A stretch of 51,425 nt of DNA from an uncultured Fretibacterium sp. (GCA_937900285.1 CALCEM010000016.1:1-51425); one strand, 5' to 3'; counted from the first letter of the stretch, positions 27,847 through 37,022 are shown. Made by a program: numbers and translations. Notes: generated by a model from the sequence alone, not told the origin.

Positions 27847-28626
27847 TTGAAAATACCAAAATTATTATCACGTTTGAAGAGATCAGAAGCTCGCATAAAA
27901 ATCGAACGTACTCATTACGGAATAAAATTAATTTTGCCGGAGGAATTAGACGAAGAAGATTTATTAAAGTTGATGGCCGTAATCCCTGCAGGAGCTTATA
28001 AATTGCCGGATAATGAGGGGATCGCGTTGGATTTTCAAGCTCGCAAATGTTCTGGAAAATTTATTTTAAAATTAATTGCCGGATTAATTTGGCCCAGAGA
28101 ATTAAAAATTATTGCATGGCTCTCAGCTAATCAGGATAATTTAAAATTATTTCAGACTGCAGGTTTAAATATAAATGAGCCGGTTCAAGGCATAAATATT
28201 CAAGTTCAGACGCAAAAAGAAAATTTAAATAACGATGATGAATATAATAACGAAAATAATAATAATAATTATCCCGGCTGGAAAATAATTTATAATTCAA
28301 TGCGTTCAGGCCAAAGAATAGACACTGATGGAGATATTTTATTATGGGGTCATTTGAACGCTGGGGCTGAAATTTGTGCAGGCGGTAGTATTATTGTCGC
28401 CGGAAAAATGCACGGTGTTGTACATGCCGGAGCTTATGGACGTGAAGATGTATTTATTTGGTCTGGAGTTTTTGAAACACCTCAAGTCAGAATCGCTAAT
28501 AAATTATGTTACGCCGGAAATAAATCCGTTCCAGGCTGGCAAAAAAGCGTTTTAATTACACTTGAGAACGGAACTCCAATGATCAGAGAGGATAAATTTA
28601 TAAAATTGCAAACGGAGGTTAATTAA
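27847..28626 (+). CDS. minC: Septum site-determining protein MinC
   Basis: FtsZ-assembly inhibitor that, with MinD, blocks division near the poles. The 259 residues have a divergent N-terminal domain (about 15-115), a low-complexity Asn-rich linker (about 130-142) and the beta-helical C-terminal domain (about 145-230). The latter has VRSGQ-like MRSGQRIDTDGDILLWG and the HLNAGAEICAGGSIIVAGK turns. The TTG start at 27847 has GGGGTGAGG upstream. It is followed directly by minD, with the stop codon abutting the minD start. Confidence 0.93.
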   Translation: MKIPKLLSRLKRSEARIKIERTHYGIKLILPEELDEEDLLKLMAVIPAGAYKLPDNEGIALDFQARKCSGKFILKLIAGLIWPRELKIIAWLSANQDNLKLFQTAGLNINEPVQGINIQVQTQKENLNNDDEYNNENNNNNYPGWKIIYNSMRSGQRIDTDGDILLWGHLNAGAEICAGGSIIVAGKMHGVVHAGAYGREDVFIWSGVFETPQVRIANKLCYAGNKSVPGWQKSVLITLENGTPMIREDKFIKLQTEVN

Positions 28627-29448
28627 TTGCCAGCAAGAGTAATCGTAATTACTTCAGGTAAAGGCGGAGTCGGTAAAACAACTTCAACTGCAAATATTGC
28701 TGCTGCACTCGCGAAATTTGGGAAAAAAGTTGTAGCAGTCGATGCAGATGTAGGCTTGAGAAATCTTGATGTTATTATGGGTCTTGAAAATCGTGTCGTG
28801 TTTAATTTTATTGATGTTATAGAAGGAGCATGCAAATTAAATCAGGCACTCGTAAAAGATAAAAGAGTACAAGGCTTATATTTATTGCCGGCCGCACAAA
28901 CCAGAACAAAAGACGCTGTAAACACAGAACAGATGATTAAATTATGTGAAGAATTAAAGCCTGAATTTGATTTTGTTCTGTTGGATTGTCCTGCAGGAAT
29001 CGAAGGAGGTTTTAAAAATGCTGCTGCCGGAGCTGATGAAGCTCTTGTAGTAACAACGCCGGAAATTCCAGCCGTGAGAGATGCAGACAGAATTATAGGA
29101 ATGTTGGAATCAATGGGCAAAAATCCGATAAGATTAATTATAAACAGATTGCGCCCAAATATGGTACAAGATGGCGACATGTTAGCTAAAGATGATATTT
29201 TAGACGTGCTGTCAATTGATTTAATTGGAGTAGTCCCGGAAGACGAAAACGTAATACGCTCGACCAATAACGGCGAACCAATGACGATGACACTTGATTC
29301 ACCAGCAGCACAGGCATATTTAAATATTGCTGAGAGAATTTTGGGACATGACGTGCCGTTAATGGATCTTGAGAGTTATGCATCACGAGGCTTCATAAGC
29401 TGGATAAAAAAATTATTTTCTAGAAAGTCTGGACGTGGTCAGAGGTGA
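28627..29448 (+). CDS. minD: Septum site-determining ATPase MinD
   Basis: Membrane-cycling ATPase that recruits MinC. The deviant Walker A motif GKGGVGKTT (about 10-18) lies at the N-terminus, followed by VDADVGLRNLD and LLDCPAGIE. The C-terminal GFISWIKKLFSRK is an amphipathic membrane-targeting helix. The TTG start at 28627 has GGAGG ten bases upstream. The end overlaps the GTG at 29445 but not the preferred minE start. Confidence 0.97.
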   Translation: MPARVIVITSGKGGVGKTTSTANIAAALAKFGKKVVAVDADVGLRNLDVIMGLENRVVFNFIDVIEGACKLNQALVKDKRVQGLYLLPAAQTRTKDAVNTEQMIKLCEELKPEFDFVLLDCPAGIEGGFKNAAAGADEALVVTTPEIPAVRDADRIIGMLESMGKNPIRLIINRLRPNMVQDGDMLAKDDILDVLSIDLIGVVPEDENVIRSTNNGEPMTMTLDSPAAQAYLNIAERILGHDVPLMDLESYASRGFISWIKKLFSRKSGRGQR

Positions 29449-29453
29449 GCACT

Positions 29454-29735
29454 ATGGATTTTTTGAAAAAAATTTTCGGAATGAGTAACGAAGGTTCAGG
29501 CGCAAAAGCTAAAGACCGTTTACGTATAGTTTTGATACATGACAGGACGGATATATCGCCGCAATTATTGGACAGTTTACGCGATGAAATAGTAAAAGTC
29601 TTATCGAAATATATGGACATCGACAACGAAAAAATTGAAATTGATTTAGACCGCGATGATAAAGCTGTGGCGCTCGTTGCAAATATTCCAGTGTTGAGAA
29701 TAAAGCGCGGGAACGTCGATGTAAACGCAAATTGA
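29454..29735 (+). CDS. minE: Division topological specificity factor MinE
   Basis: Stimulates MinD ATPase and drives pole-to-pole oscillation. The 93 residues begin with an amphipathic FLKKIFGM segment, then the MinD-contact region AKDRLRIVLIHDR (about 20-32) and the topological-specificity fold. I chose the ATG at 29454 because AGAGGTG ends seven bases upstream and the protein then starts MDFLKKIFG as in relatives; a GTG at 29445 would add three residues. Presence of MinE, rather than DivIVA alone, agrees with an oscillating Min system. Confidence 0.94.
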   Translation: MDFLKKIFGMSNEGSGAKAKDRLRIVLIHDRTDISPQLLDSLRDEIVKVLSKYMDIDNEKIEIDLDRDDKAVALVANIPVLRIKRGNVDVNAN

Positions 29736-29738
29736 AAA

Positions 29739-30839
29739 TTGAAATTTTTTAAATTATTACGAGAAGATTTTTCCCAGACCGACAGAATATTATTTTTTAC
29801 AGCTTTAATATTAGGGTTCTGGGGAATTTTTTGTATATACAGTGCTTCAGGAAATTTTGATTTTGCTTTAAGGCAGTTAAGCTGGTTTTTTGTGAGCATT
29901 ACGGCAATGTTAATAATTATGATAACCGGACATAAAAAATTATTTGAGGGTGCATATCCGTTATATGGTTTAATGCTTTTGCTGTTATTTTTGACGAGTC
30001 TTCTCGCTCCAAAAGTAAAGGGCGCACAAAGCTGGCTGGGATTTGGGGGGATAAGGTTTCAGCCTTCAGAATTTGCGAAAATAGCAATTATTTTAATGCT
30101 CTCGAAATTTTTTAACCGTTATCCGCCGTTAAATTTTAAAACTTTTATGATCGGTCTAGGAATGATCATGCCTCCTGTTATATTAGTTTTGTTACAGCCT
30201 GATGCCGGGAGCGCGCTGGTATATTTAGTAATTTCGTTTGGCATGTTAATAGCAGCAGGAACGCCGTTTATATATTTGGGTGGTCTTGTTGGTTTAGGAT
30301 TGAGCGCAATACCGCCGTTATATTTTTTTGCGTTGAAGGAATATCAGAGAAATAGAATTTTAGTATTTTTAGACCCAATGCGGGACCCTTTAGGAGCAGG
30401 CTATAACGTTATACAATCTCGAATCGCTGTAGGTTCTGGAGGATTTGCCGGAAAAGGTTTCATGATGGGGACTCAAAGCAAATTAAAATTTTTGCCCGAA
30501 CCTCATACGGATTTTATTTTCAGCGTATTTTCTGAAGAATTTGGATTTATCGGAAATATTATTTTAATAATACTGCTCGCAATTTTATTATTTCGCGTCA
30601 TAAATGCAGGCTTAAGATCAAAGGATCGCAGATGTAAAATTTTTGTCGCCGGTGTAACTTCATGGCTATGGTTTCAAATATTCGAGAGCATCGGAATGAG
30701 CATCGGAATTGTTCCCGTTACGGGTTTGCCGTTACCGTTTTTGAGTTATGGCGGAAGTTCTTTATTAGCTATATTTATGGCTTTAGGTATCGTGATGAGT
30801 ATTTATATTGAAGGTGCTAATAATCGCAATGTACTTTAA
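29739..30839 (+). CDS. rodA: Rod-shape SEDS glycosyltransferase RodA
   Basis: Peptidoglycan polymerase partner of PBP2. 366 aa with about ten spans and the SEDS signatures RFQPSEFAKI (about 105), LQPDAGSALVYL (about 147) and GTQSKLKFLPEPHTDFIFSV (about 245, with the catalytic-type Asp). Its place in the mre-mrdA block favours RodA over FtsW. TTG start at 29739, three bases after minE. Confidence 0.94.
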   Translation: MKFFKLLREDFSQTDRILFFTALILGFWGIFCIYSASGNFDFALRQLSWFFVSITAMLIIMITGHKKLFEGAYPLYGLMLLLLFLTSLLAPKVKGAQSWLGFGGIRFQPSEFAKIAIILMLSKFFNRYPPLNFKTFMIGLGMIMPPVILVLLQPDAGSALVYLVISFGMLIAAGTPFIYLGGLVGLGLSAIPPLYFFALKEYQRNRILVFLDPMRDPLGAGYNVIQSRIAVGSGGFAGKGFMMGTQSKLKFLPEPHTDFIFSVFSEEFGFIGNIILIILLAILLFRVINAGLRSKDRRCKIFVAGVTSWLWFQIFESIGMSIGIVPVTGLPLPFLSYGGSSLLAIFMALGIVMSIYIEGANNRNVL

Positions 30840-32634
30840 AAAAGATTTTGATTTTAAAGAGTTCGATGATCCTTATTGGAAAATTTTATCCCAAGTCTCA
30901 AGGCCGTCGAGGTATTCCGGCTGTGAATGGAATCCATATGAAAAATTAAAATTAAATTGGAATGACGAAAATATAAATTTAAAAATCTGTTTAGCTTTCC
31001 CGGATGTTTATGAAACTGGAATGAGCTATTACGGTTTTCAGGTTATAGAGGGGTTTATATATTCGCTGCAAAAAAATTATTTGGTTGACCGGGCTTATTG
31101 CGCATGGCCGGACATGGAAAATAAATTAATTGAGCACGATTTAAAATTAATTTCGACTGAATATAAAAAGCCGTTAAACGAATTTGATATTATAGGATTC
31201 ACGCTGCCTCATGAAAGCTCATACACGAATATTTTAAGCATGTTGAATTTATCAGGGCTGAAATTAAAAAATTATGAGCGCACAAATAATAAAGTCCCGT
31301 TAATAATTGCTGGAGGTTATGGAGCTTATACGCCGGAAATTTTAGCGGATTTTATAGATTTATTTTGCGTTGGTGAAGCTGAAGCGGTTTTAAAAAGTTT
31401 ATTGGACGCGCTGACAAATTCAAAGGGGTTAAATAAAATTTCCAGGTTAAAAGCATGTAAAAATATTCCAGGCGTTTACATTCCGGAATTATTTAATAAT
31501 AATGAAACTGTTACGCGACAATTCACAAATAAAATTTTTATGCCAAATTCTTTAATAGTCCCGGCTGTAAGTACAGTTCATGACCGCGCAGCAATTGAAT
31601 TATTCAGGGGATGTTCAAGGGGTTGCAGATTTTGTCAGGCAGGAATGGTAAACAGACCAGTGCGGGAAAATAATATTAATGATGCGGAAGACAAAATTTT
31701 AAAAATTTTAAGCTCTACGGGCTGGGATGAATTAGGATTATTGTCGCTAGCTTCGTGCGATTATTCAGGAATAGAAATTTTAATTGACAGGTTAGCCGAT
31801 AAATTGAAAGCTCAAAAATTACGGTTAAGCCTTCCGAGTTTAAGGATGGATGGTTTTTCTGTTGGATTAGCTGAGAGATTATCTGATTTAAATACGCGTC
31901 GGGGCGGTATAACTTTCGCTCCGGAAGCCGGCTCGCAAAGATTGCGCGATGTAATAAACAAGGGTTTAAACGAAGAAAATATTTTAAATTGCTTACAAGA
32001 AATTTTTTCACGGGGCTGGGATCGGGTGAAATTATATTTTATGATGGGGCTTCCAACTGAAAATTATGCTGATCTCGATGGAATTATTAATTTAGCAAAT
32101 CAAGCCGTAAAATTAGCACGTTCAATGCGCAGAAAAAAAATTACTGTCAGCGTAAGTGTTTCAGGTTTTGTTCCGAAAGCTCACACGCCGTTTCAATGGG
32201 AACGCCAAAATAATATTAACGAATTACGCGAGAAGGGCAAATATTTAAAATCTCAAGTTCACGACCGCGCAATAACTTTAAATTATCATGAGCCGGAATT
32301 AACGTTTTTAGAGGGAGTTTTATCACGAGGCGACAGGAAATTATGTGACGTGATCGAAACAGCTTGGAACAATGGCGCGAGGTTTGACAGCTGGACGGAA
32401 TATTTTAATTTAAATTTATGGCTTGAAGCGTTCGAGAAAAATAATTTAAACCCGGAATATTACACGAGGGAGCGCGACGAATCTGAAAAATTATCATGGG
32501 ATTTTATAAACGTCGGATTAAACAAAGAATTTTTATTACGTGAACGCCATAAGGCATATAACTCAGAAATAACGATAAACTGTAAAGACGGCTGCGCAAA
32601 TTGCGGATTAAATTGCAAAAATAAAAAATTTTAA
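30829..32634 (+). CDS. Radical SAM protein, TIGR03960 family
   Basis: B12-binding-like plus radical SAM protein whose reaction is not established; it is nearly always found with the DUF2344 gene that follows and with rng. The 601 residues have a conserved N-terminus (SRPSRYSGCEWN), a cobalamin-like fold region (about 55-190) and a radical SAM cluster motif Cys262-x3-Cys266-x2-Cys269 in FRGCSRGCRFCQAG. The tail carries a cysteine cluster (CKDGCANCGLNC). I start at the ATG at 30829, 12 bases after AAGGTG; a TTG at 30808 would overlap rodA further. It overlaps the rodA end by 11 bases. Confidence 0.9.
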   Translation: MYFKKDFDFKEFDDPYWKILSQVSRPSRYSGCEWNPYEKLKLNWNDENINLKICLAFPDVYETGMSYYGFQVIEGFIYSLQKNYLVDRAYCAWPDMENKLIEHDLKLISTEYKKPLNEFDIIGFTLPHESSYTNILSMLNLSGLKLKNYERTNNKVPLIIAGGYGAYTPEILADFIDLFCVGEAEAVLKSLLDALTNSKGLNKISRLKACKNIPGVYIPELFNNNETVTRQFTNKIFMPNSLIVPAVSTVHDRAAIELFRGCSRGCRFCQAGMVNRPVRENNINDAEDKILKILSSTGWDELGLLSLASCDYSGIEILIDRLADKLKAQKLRLSLPSLRMDGFSVGLAERLSDLNTRRGGITFAPEAGSQRLRDVINKGLNEENILNCLQEIFSRGWDRVKLYFMMGLPTENYADLDGIINLANQAVKLARSMRRKKITVSVSVSGFVPKAHTPFQWERQNNINELREKGKYLKSQVHDRAITLNYHEPELTFLEGVLSRGDRKLCDVIETAWNNGARFDSWTEYFNLNLWLEAFEKNNLNPEYYTRERDESEKLSWDFINVGLNKEFLLRERHKAYNSEITINCKDGCANCGLNCKNKKF

Positions 32635-32642
32635 TTTTAATC

Positions 32643-33236
32643 ATGAGCATGAGCATAAGAATAAGAATAATATATTCAAAAAGAAATTACGCGTGTTTTG
32701 TTCCGCATGTAGCATTATCGGCGGTATTTTCGCGTGCAGCGTTGAGGGCAGGTTTAAATTTAACGATGACGCAAGGTTTTTCACCGCGAGCAAAATTAAG
32801 TTTTTGTCCTGAACTTCCTGCGGGTGTTATAGGTTTAAATGAAATAGTCGAAATGTTTTTTAATGATGTGCCGGAAAATTTTAATTTAATTGAATCGTTA
32901 AATAAATTTCTGCCAGATGGTTTTAAAGTTCGTGAAATATTTTATATTGATGAAAATTCGCCTTCACTCGGAAAATTTTGTACTTCGGCCATGTATTATA
33001 TTAAGAGCGAAATAAATTTAATGAATAACTTTCAGGAATTTTATAATAATAATAACGCGATTTTAGAAATTAAGAATGGCGATGACGATAAATATTTTAA
33101 AGCAGTAATAAAAGACCCTGCACAAAACGGCATCGGAATTTGGGTGAAAAATTTAATAAGCAATAAAATTATTGACGGCTGGCAAAATATAAATATTGTC
33201 CGGGCAAAAATAGGAAATAATATAAAATTAAATTAG
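32643..33236 (+). CDS. DUF2344 / TIGR03936 protein
   Basis: Partner of the radical SAM gene upstream; in other genomes the two are fused. The 197 residues start with IRIIYSKRNYACFVPHVALSAVFSRAALRAG (family consensus, shown here in part: CFVPHVALSAVF) and TQGFSPRAKLSF. The C-terminal half is poorly conserved. Reaction unknown; the association suggests RNA or tRNA-related modification. Confidence 0.88.
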   Translation: MSMSIRIRIIYSKRNYACFVPHVALSAVFSRAALRAGLNLTMTQGFSPRAKLSFCPELPAGVIGLNEIVEMFFNDVPENFNLIESLNKFLPDGFKVREIFYIDENSPSLGKFCTSAMYYIKSEINLMNNFQEFYNNNNAILEIKNGDDDKYFKAVIKDPAQNGIGIWVKNLISNKIIDGWQNINIVRAKIGNNIKLN

Positions 33237-33240
33237 TTAA

Positions 33241-33292
33241 ATTTCAGGTGTAATTTTAAAAAATAATCCAGCATAATTTCAGGGTGTATTTT
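33241..33292 (+). repeat. Imperfect direct repeat in the rng leader
   Basis: ATTTCAGGTGTAATTTT (33241-33257) and ATTTCAGGGTGTATTTTT (33276-33293) lie 35 bases apart between the DUF2344 gene and rng. No hairpin is formed between them. They may be binding sites or chance; there is no known motif match. Confidence 0.5.
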
Positions 33293-33314
33293 TATAAGGA
33301 GCCTTTTAAATTAA

Positions 33315-34826
33315 ATGCCTGAAGTTAAAATAATTGCTGACGTGAAAGAACATGAACAAGCCAGAGTCGCCATAATCGAAAATGGTAAGCTTGTCGAGTT
33401 ATTTATTGAATATGATAACGAATTTACAGGGGTCGGAAGTATACGCGAAGGAGATATTTTTAAAGCACGTGTCGAAAATATTATACCCGGAATTAATGCG
33501 GCTTTTGTTACGTTGAAGACAAAAAAAAATACCAGCGATAATACTCCGCGTAATGCGTTTTTATATTTAAGTGATACCCTTCGCGAAATTTCTCACGGTC
33601 AAGAGATAATAGTGCAAATTATTAAGAATGCCAGAAAAAATAAATCTCCCAGAGTTAGCGGACGCGTTTCAATTCCCGGCAGATGGCTTGTGCTTGTTCC
33701 CGGAAGTAATGAAACTGGAGTGTCTCGCAGAATAAATAACCCGGATGAACGAAAAAGATTAAAAAAGATCGCAGATGAAATAAAAAATTCTCTTGACGGC
33801 TTCGGGATTATAGTCCGAACAGCTTCGGAAGGTGTCGATGAAAAATTTTTGAGGTCAGATTTAAATATTTTAATGAGCTTATGGGACGAAATTAAAATTA
33901 AAGCCGAAAGAAATAATGCGCCGTGTCTTTTATATCGTGATACCGGGACGCTGGGGAAAGTTTTGCGCGATGAAATCTCGTGTAATATTTCAGAAATAAT
34001 TCTTGATGATCCGGACGAATATCAACGGGTTAAGAGTTTTGTAAAAAGATTTTATCCTGAAACGCCGGAAATTAATTTATATTCTGGAATTACGCCAATA
34101 TTTGAATGTTATGGGATCGAGGACGAAATTAACAGAGCTTTAGACCGAAAAGTCTGGCTTAAAAGCGGTGCATATTTGGTAATTGATCAGACCGAAGCAT
34201 TAACTGTTATAGATGTTAACACCGGAAAATTTACGAGTGCGCCGGATATGAGACATACAACACTGGCGACAAATTTAGAGGCAGCAGAAGAGATCGCGAG
34301 GCAATTAAGATTACGTGCGGTCGGCGGAATTGTTGTCGTTGATTTTATAGACATGGAATTTGACAGGGATAAAAATGAATTATTGAAACATTTTGAGAAT
34401 TTATTATCGCATGACAGATTAAAGGCGAGAGTGTTCAGCATTACGCAATTGGGACTAGTAGAATTAACACGAAAGCGCGCAAGACAGGATTTAAAAAGCA
34501 TTTTAACCCGTAATTGTCCAGTTTGCGGAGATAACGGCTGGATAATGAAAGAGGAAAATATTGCGGTCGAGGTAAAAAGATTTATACGCAAAATTTCACG
34601 AGCAAATAATTCACAGGCTTTTTTAATTCAGACACATGCATATATAGCAGGATATATTTCGGATTTTCTGGAGGACTGGCAAAAAGAATTTGGTCGAAAA
34701 ATTTTAATTGCAGCGATGCCGGAAAATTTTTGGGCTTGGAATAAATACCGCGTTGAATTTCAAGGGAGCATAAAAGAAGCTGAAGAGCACGCAAAAAATT
34801 TAAACGTAAAAATTTACGGAGCATAA
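33315..34826 (+). CDS. rng: Ribonuclease G/E family protein
   Basis: Endoribonuclease for 16S rRNA 5' maturation and mRNA decay. The 503 residues contain an S1 domain (about 35-130), an RNase-H-like region and the DNase-I-like catalytic part with metal-binding Asp residues in VIDVNTGKF (about 297-305) and DFIDMEFDRD (about 341-350). The zinc-link CPVC lies near 401. There is no long C-terminal scaffold, so it is the short RNase G-like form. AAGGAG lies upstream. In many relatives rplU follows; here it does not. Confidence 0.93.
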   Translation: MPEVKIIADVKEHEQARVAIIENGKLVELFIEYDNEFTGVGSIREGDIFKARVENIIPGINAAFVTLKTKKNTSDNTPRNAFLYLSDTLREISHGQEIIVQIIKNARKNKSPRVSGRVSIPGRWLVLVPGSNETGVSRRINNPDERKRLKKIADEIKNSLDGFGIIVRTASEGVDEKFLRSDLNILMSLWDEIKIKAERNNAPCLLYRDTGTLGKVLRDEISCNISEIILDDPDEYQRVKSFVKRFYPETPEINLYSGITPIFECYGIEDEINRALDRKVWLKSGAYLVIDQTEALTVIDVNTGKFTSAPDMRHTTLATNLEAAEEIARQLRLRAVGGIVVVDFIDMEFDRDKNELLKHFENLLSHDRLKARVFSITQLGLVELTRKRARQDLKSILTRNCPVCGDNGWIMKEENIAVEVKRFIRKISRANNSQAFLIQTHAYIAGYISDFLEDWQKEFGRKILIAAMPENFWAWNKYRVEFQGSIKEAEEHAKNLNVKIYGA

Positions 34827-34835
34827 TATTAAAAA

Positions 34836-35555
34836 TTGACTAACGATGAATTAAAGCACGGGAATTTAAATATTTTACAGCCTGATGAGGGACCGAGAAT
34901 AAATATTGACACTGTATTATTATCAGACTGGGTAAAAGTCAGGCCGCGACATAATAATTTTATTGAGTTAGGCTGCGCGACTGGTGCGATAAGTTTATTA
35001 CTTGCAAGAAAATTTAAGAATTTGAAAATCACGGGGCTGGACATTCAGCCGGAATTAATAGAGCTTGCGAACGAGAATTTAAAAATAAATAATCTTGATT
35101 CGGATTCACGAATAAAATTTATAACTGGAGATTTGCGCAATAAAAATATTTTAAATTCTGAAAATTTCGATGGGGTTATTATGAATCCTCCATATGCTTC
35201 GAGCATTAACGGACGTATCAGCGAAAATAATTTAAAGTCCAGTGCCAGACATGATATAAACTGCACGCCGGAAGATTTAGCCGAATGCGCATCGAGAATT
35301 TTAAAATCAAAGGGCAGATTATTCACGGTATTTAATTCGATGAGATTGAGTGAATTTTTATTTTGCATGGAAAAATTTAAATTAATTCCGAAACGAATAA
35401 AATTTATTTTCCCGAAATCTGATCGAAGTTCAAATATTTTTCTTGCAGAATTTATCAAAGATGGCGGGGAAGGTCTCGAAATTCTGCCACCGTTAATAAT
35501 TTATGATGAAAATAATAATTACACTCAAGAAATAAATAATGTTTATAAAATTTAA
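34836..35555 (+). CDS. tRNA1(Val) adenine-N6 methyltransferase-like protein
   Basis: Class I SAM-dependent methyltransferase of the TrmN6/YfiC group. The 239 residues begin with the family hallmark DELKHGNLNILQP and INIDTVLLSDW, then the SAM site ELGCATGAISLLLA (about 44-57) and the catalytic NPPY in GVIMNPPYA (about 115-123), typical of adenine N6 methylation. The likely target is A37 of tRNA-Val. TTG start at 34836; no strong ribosome site. It is the last gene of the plus-strand run, with four bases to the convergent DUF1622 gene. Confidence 0.86.
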   Translation: MTNDELKHGNLNILQPDEGPRINIDTVLLSDWVKVRPRHNNFIELGCATGAISLLLARKFKNLKITGLDIQPELIELANENLKINNLDSDSRIKFITGDLRNKNILNSENFDGVIMNPPYASSINGRISENNLKSSARHDINCTPEDLAECASRILKSKGRLFTVFNSMRLSEFLFCMEKFKLIPKRIKFIFPKSDRSSNIFLAEFIKDGGEGLEILPPLIIYDENNNYTQEINNVYKI

Positions 35556-35559
35556 ATTT

Positions 35560-35889
35560 TTATTCGAGGTTAGCCTCTTCGTTTTTGATTTCCCAGTGTA
35601 TTAAAAATGTTAGTGCACCTCTTAATAATATTACTGCTCCTAAAATTGCCATTTCGCTCCATTCGCGAACTATTACGGTGCGCAAAACTTCACCGCCTAA
35701 TTTAAATTCAAGTGCCAGAGCTATACCCTTAGCGAGAATTAATCTGACGGTCGAATCACGAATTATACAGCCCCAAATACTTTTAGCAGTTGTAAATAAT
35801 AAAATTATTACTCCGACGCATTCCATTAGTAAAATACTATACTGCACGATAATTTGAAAATAAAATTCAATTGTGTTTAACATTTCCAT
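35560..35889 (-). CDS. DUF1622 membrane protein
   Basis: Function unknown. 109 aa, three or so membrane spans (about 20-40, 60-80, 85-102). The conserved family stretch LALEFKLGGEVLRTVIVR is clear, followed by ILGAVILLRGALTFLIHWEI. Preceded by a bidirectional terminator hairpin, so it is probably transcribed apart from the acyltransferase gene. ATG start with GGGAAGG rather far upstream. Confidence 0.88.
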   Translation of the reverse strand: MEMLNTIEFYFQIIVQYSILLMECVGVIILLFTTAKSIWGCIIRDSTVRLILAKGIALALEFKLGGEVLRTVIVREWSEMAILGAVILLRGALTFLIHWEIKNEEANLE

Positions 35890-35965
35890 GTGTAATAAAT
35901 TCTGCCTTCCCTTTTTTATTGAATCACTAAAAAATAAAACTCGTTTATTATATATAAAATGTCAT

Positions 35966-36008
35966 AAAAAATTCCGAGAACTTACGAAATATAATAAGGC
36001 TCCCGGAA
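35966..36008 (-). terminator. Bidirectional terminator after the acyltransferase gene
   Basis: Arms TTCCGAGA (35972-35979) and TCCCGGAA (36001-36008) pair over eight positions with one G-U, around a 21-base loop. Minus-strand transcripts then read TTTTTTATG, and plus-strand transcripts read AATTTTTTTATTTTT, so it can work in both directions. Confidence 0.72.
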
Positions 36009-36030
36009 AATTTTTTTATTTTTATTTATT

Positions 36031-36957
36031 TCACGGAATTATATTTTTAATGACGGGTATTTTTTTGCACATAAATGCAAGCACAAACGAAGCAATAAAT
36101 ACCATAAAAGCCGTGTTAGGAATTCCAAAATATTCTAAAATCCCATTAAAATGCCCCGATATTCCGCAAAACAAGCTATGCAATAAATAAATTCCAAAAC
36201 AATGAGACGATATAAATTTTAAAATTTTGTTTGCTCTTGTTCCGTTTGGAGAATGCTTTTTAAAAAATACAAATATTGCTGTACTTACTGCTAGGGTATT
36301 CAGCGAAAAATAATCACCGTAACGCGAACCGAAAAATATAACCGAGATAACTCCTAAAATATATATAATTATTTCAAATTTTACCGATATTCCTGATTTA
36401 TCCAGCATATGCCCTAAAACAAAATACCCAACGTAACCAAGCGTAAAATAAAAATAAAAGCATTTAATAAAATTATTTAACACTCTTGAAATTTCTGACT
36501 GATCTTTTGCAATGACTGATAAAACTTGAGGAATAATAAACGCGAAAATTAAAGACAAAATTAAAAAATATTTCGTTAAAGGTTTTGATTTCGTAATTTC
36601 CCGTAAAAATGGAACTATCATATAAAGCCCGCTTATCATTAACAAAAACCATAAATGCTGCAAACGAGCATTGACCAAAAAATTCCTAACTGAAAAATTA
36701 TTATAAACTGCACAACATACCACATCATAAAACGGAACCCATATTAAAAACGCAATTAACATTTTTTTTATATTCCTGCTGTAAATTCTTTTTATGTCAT
36801 AATTTGCCGAATGTTCTAAAAATAATGCTCCGCTTATCATTACAAAAACTGGAATTCCCCAACCAAAACGCCATTTTAATAAATTATTTACACTCTCAAC
36901 CCCAAAAGAATCAGCAGTATGTAAAACCATAATTGAAAATGTCGCGATAATCCTCAA
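36031..36957 (-). CDS. Acyltransferase 3 family membrane protein, 5' end out of frame (phase-variable)
   Basis: Multi-span O-acyltransferase of the OafA/PF01757 family, about ten membrane spans, likely acetylating a surface glycan or envelope component. The catalytic-type His lies in IIATFSIMVLH close to the start. As drawn it begins at a TTG that is really the codon of a conserved Leu. The same frame continues upstream as RKIYIDVLRIIA, the family N-terminal consensus, then runs into six GGGATCA repeats and a TAA with no start codon. The ATG at 37024-37022 is in another frame. Five or eight repeats would put that ATG in frame (see findings). The rest of the gene is intact, so this looks switched OFF rather than decayed. 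Confidence 0.82.
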   Translation of the reverse strand: MRIIATFSIMVLHTADSFGVESVNNLLKWRFGWGIPVFVMISGALFLEHSANYDIKRIYSRNIKKMLIAFLIWVPFYDVVCCAVYNNFSVRNFLVNARLQHLWFLLMISGLYMIVPFLREITKSKPLTKYFLILSLIFAFIIPQVLSVIAKDQSEISRVLNNFIKCFYFYFTLGYVGYFVLGHMLDKSGISVKFEIIIYILGVISVIFFGSRYGDYFSLNTLAVSTAIFVFFKKHSPNGTRANKILKFISSHCFGIYLLHSLFCGISGHFNGILEYFGIPNTAFMVFIASFVLAFMCKKIPVIKNIIP

Positions 36958-36978
36958 AACGTCAATATAAATCTTTCT

Positions 36979-37022
36979 CCCTGATCCCTGATCCCTGATC
37001 CCTGATCCCTGATCCCTGATCC
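36979..37022 (-). repeat. Six tandem 7-bp repeats at the acyltransferase start
   Basis: CCCTGAT occurs six times without a mismatch from 36979 to 37020 on the plus strand (ATCAGGG when read on the coding minus strand), plus two bases of a seventh. Seven is not a multiple of three, so each gain or loss shifts the frame between the ATG at 37024 and the acyltransferase gene. Confidence 0.97.

Noticed and set aside
35873..36190. 105-residue plus-strand frame between the DUF1622 gene and the acyltransferase gene
   Set aside because: It crosses a bidirectional terminator hairpin and the antisense of the acyltransferase C-terminus; no family likeness.
36955..36957. TTG at 36957 as the true start of the acyltransferase
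   Set aside because: It has no ribosome site at a proper distance and removes the conserved RKIYIDV residues that are present just upstream in the same frame.
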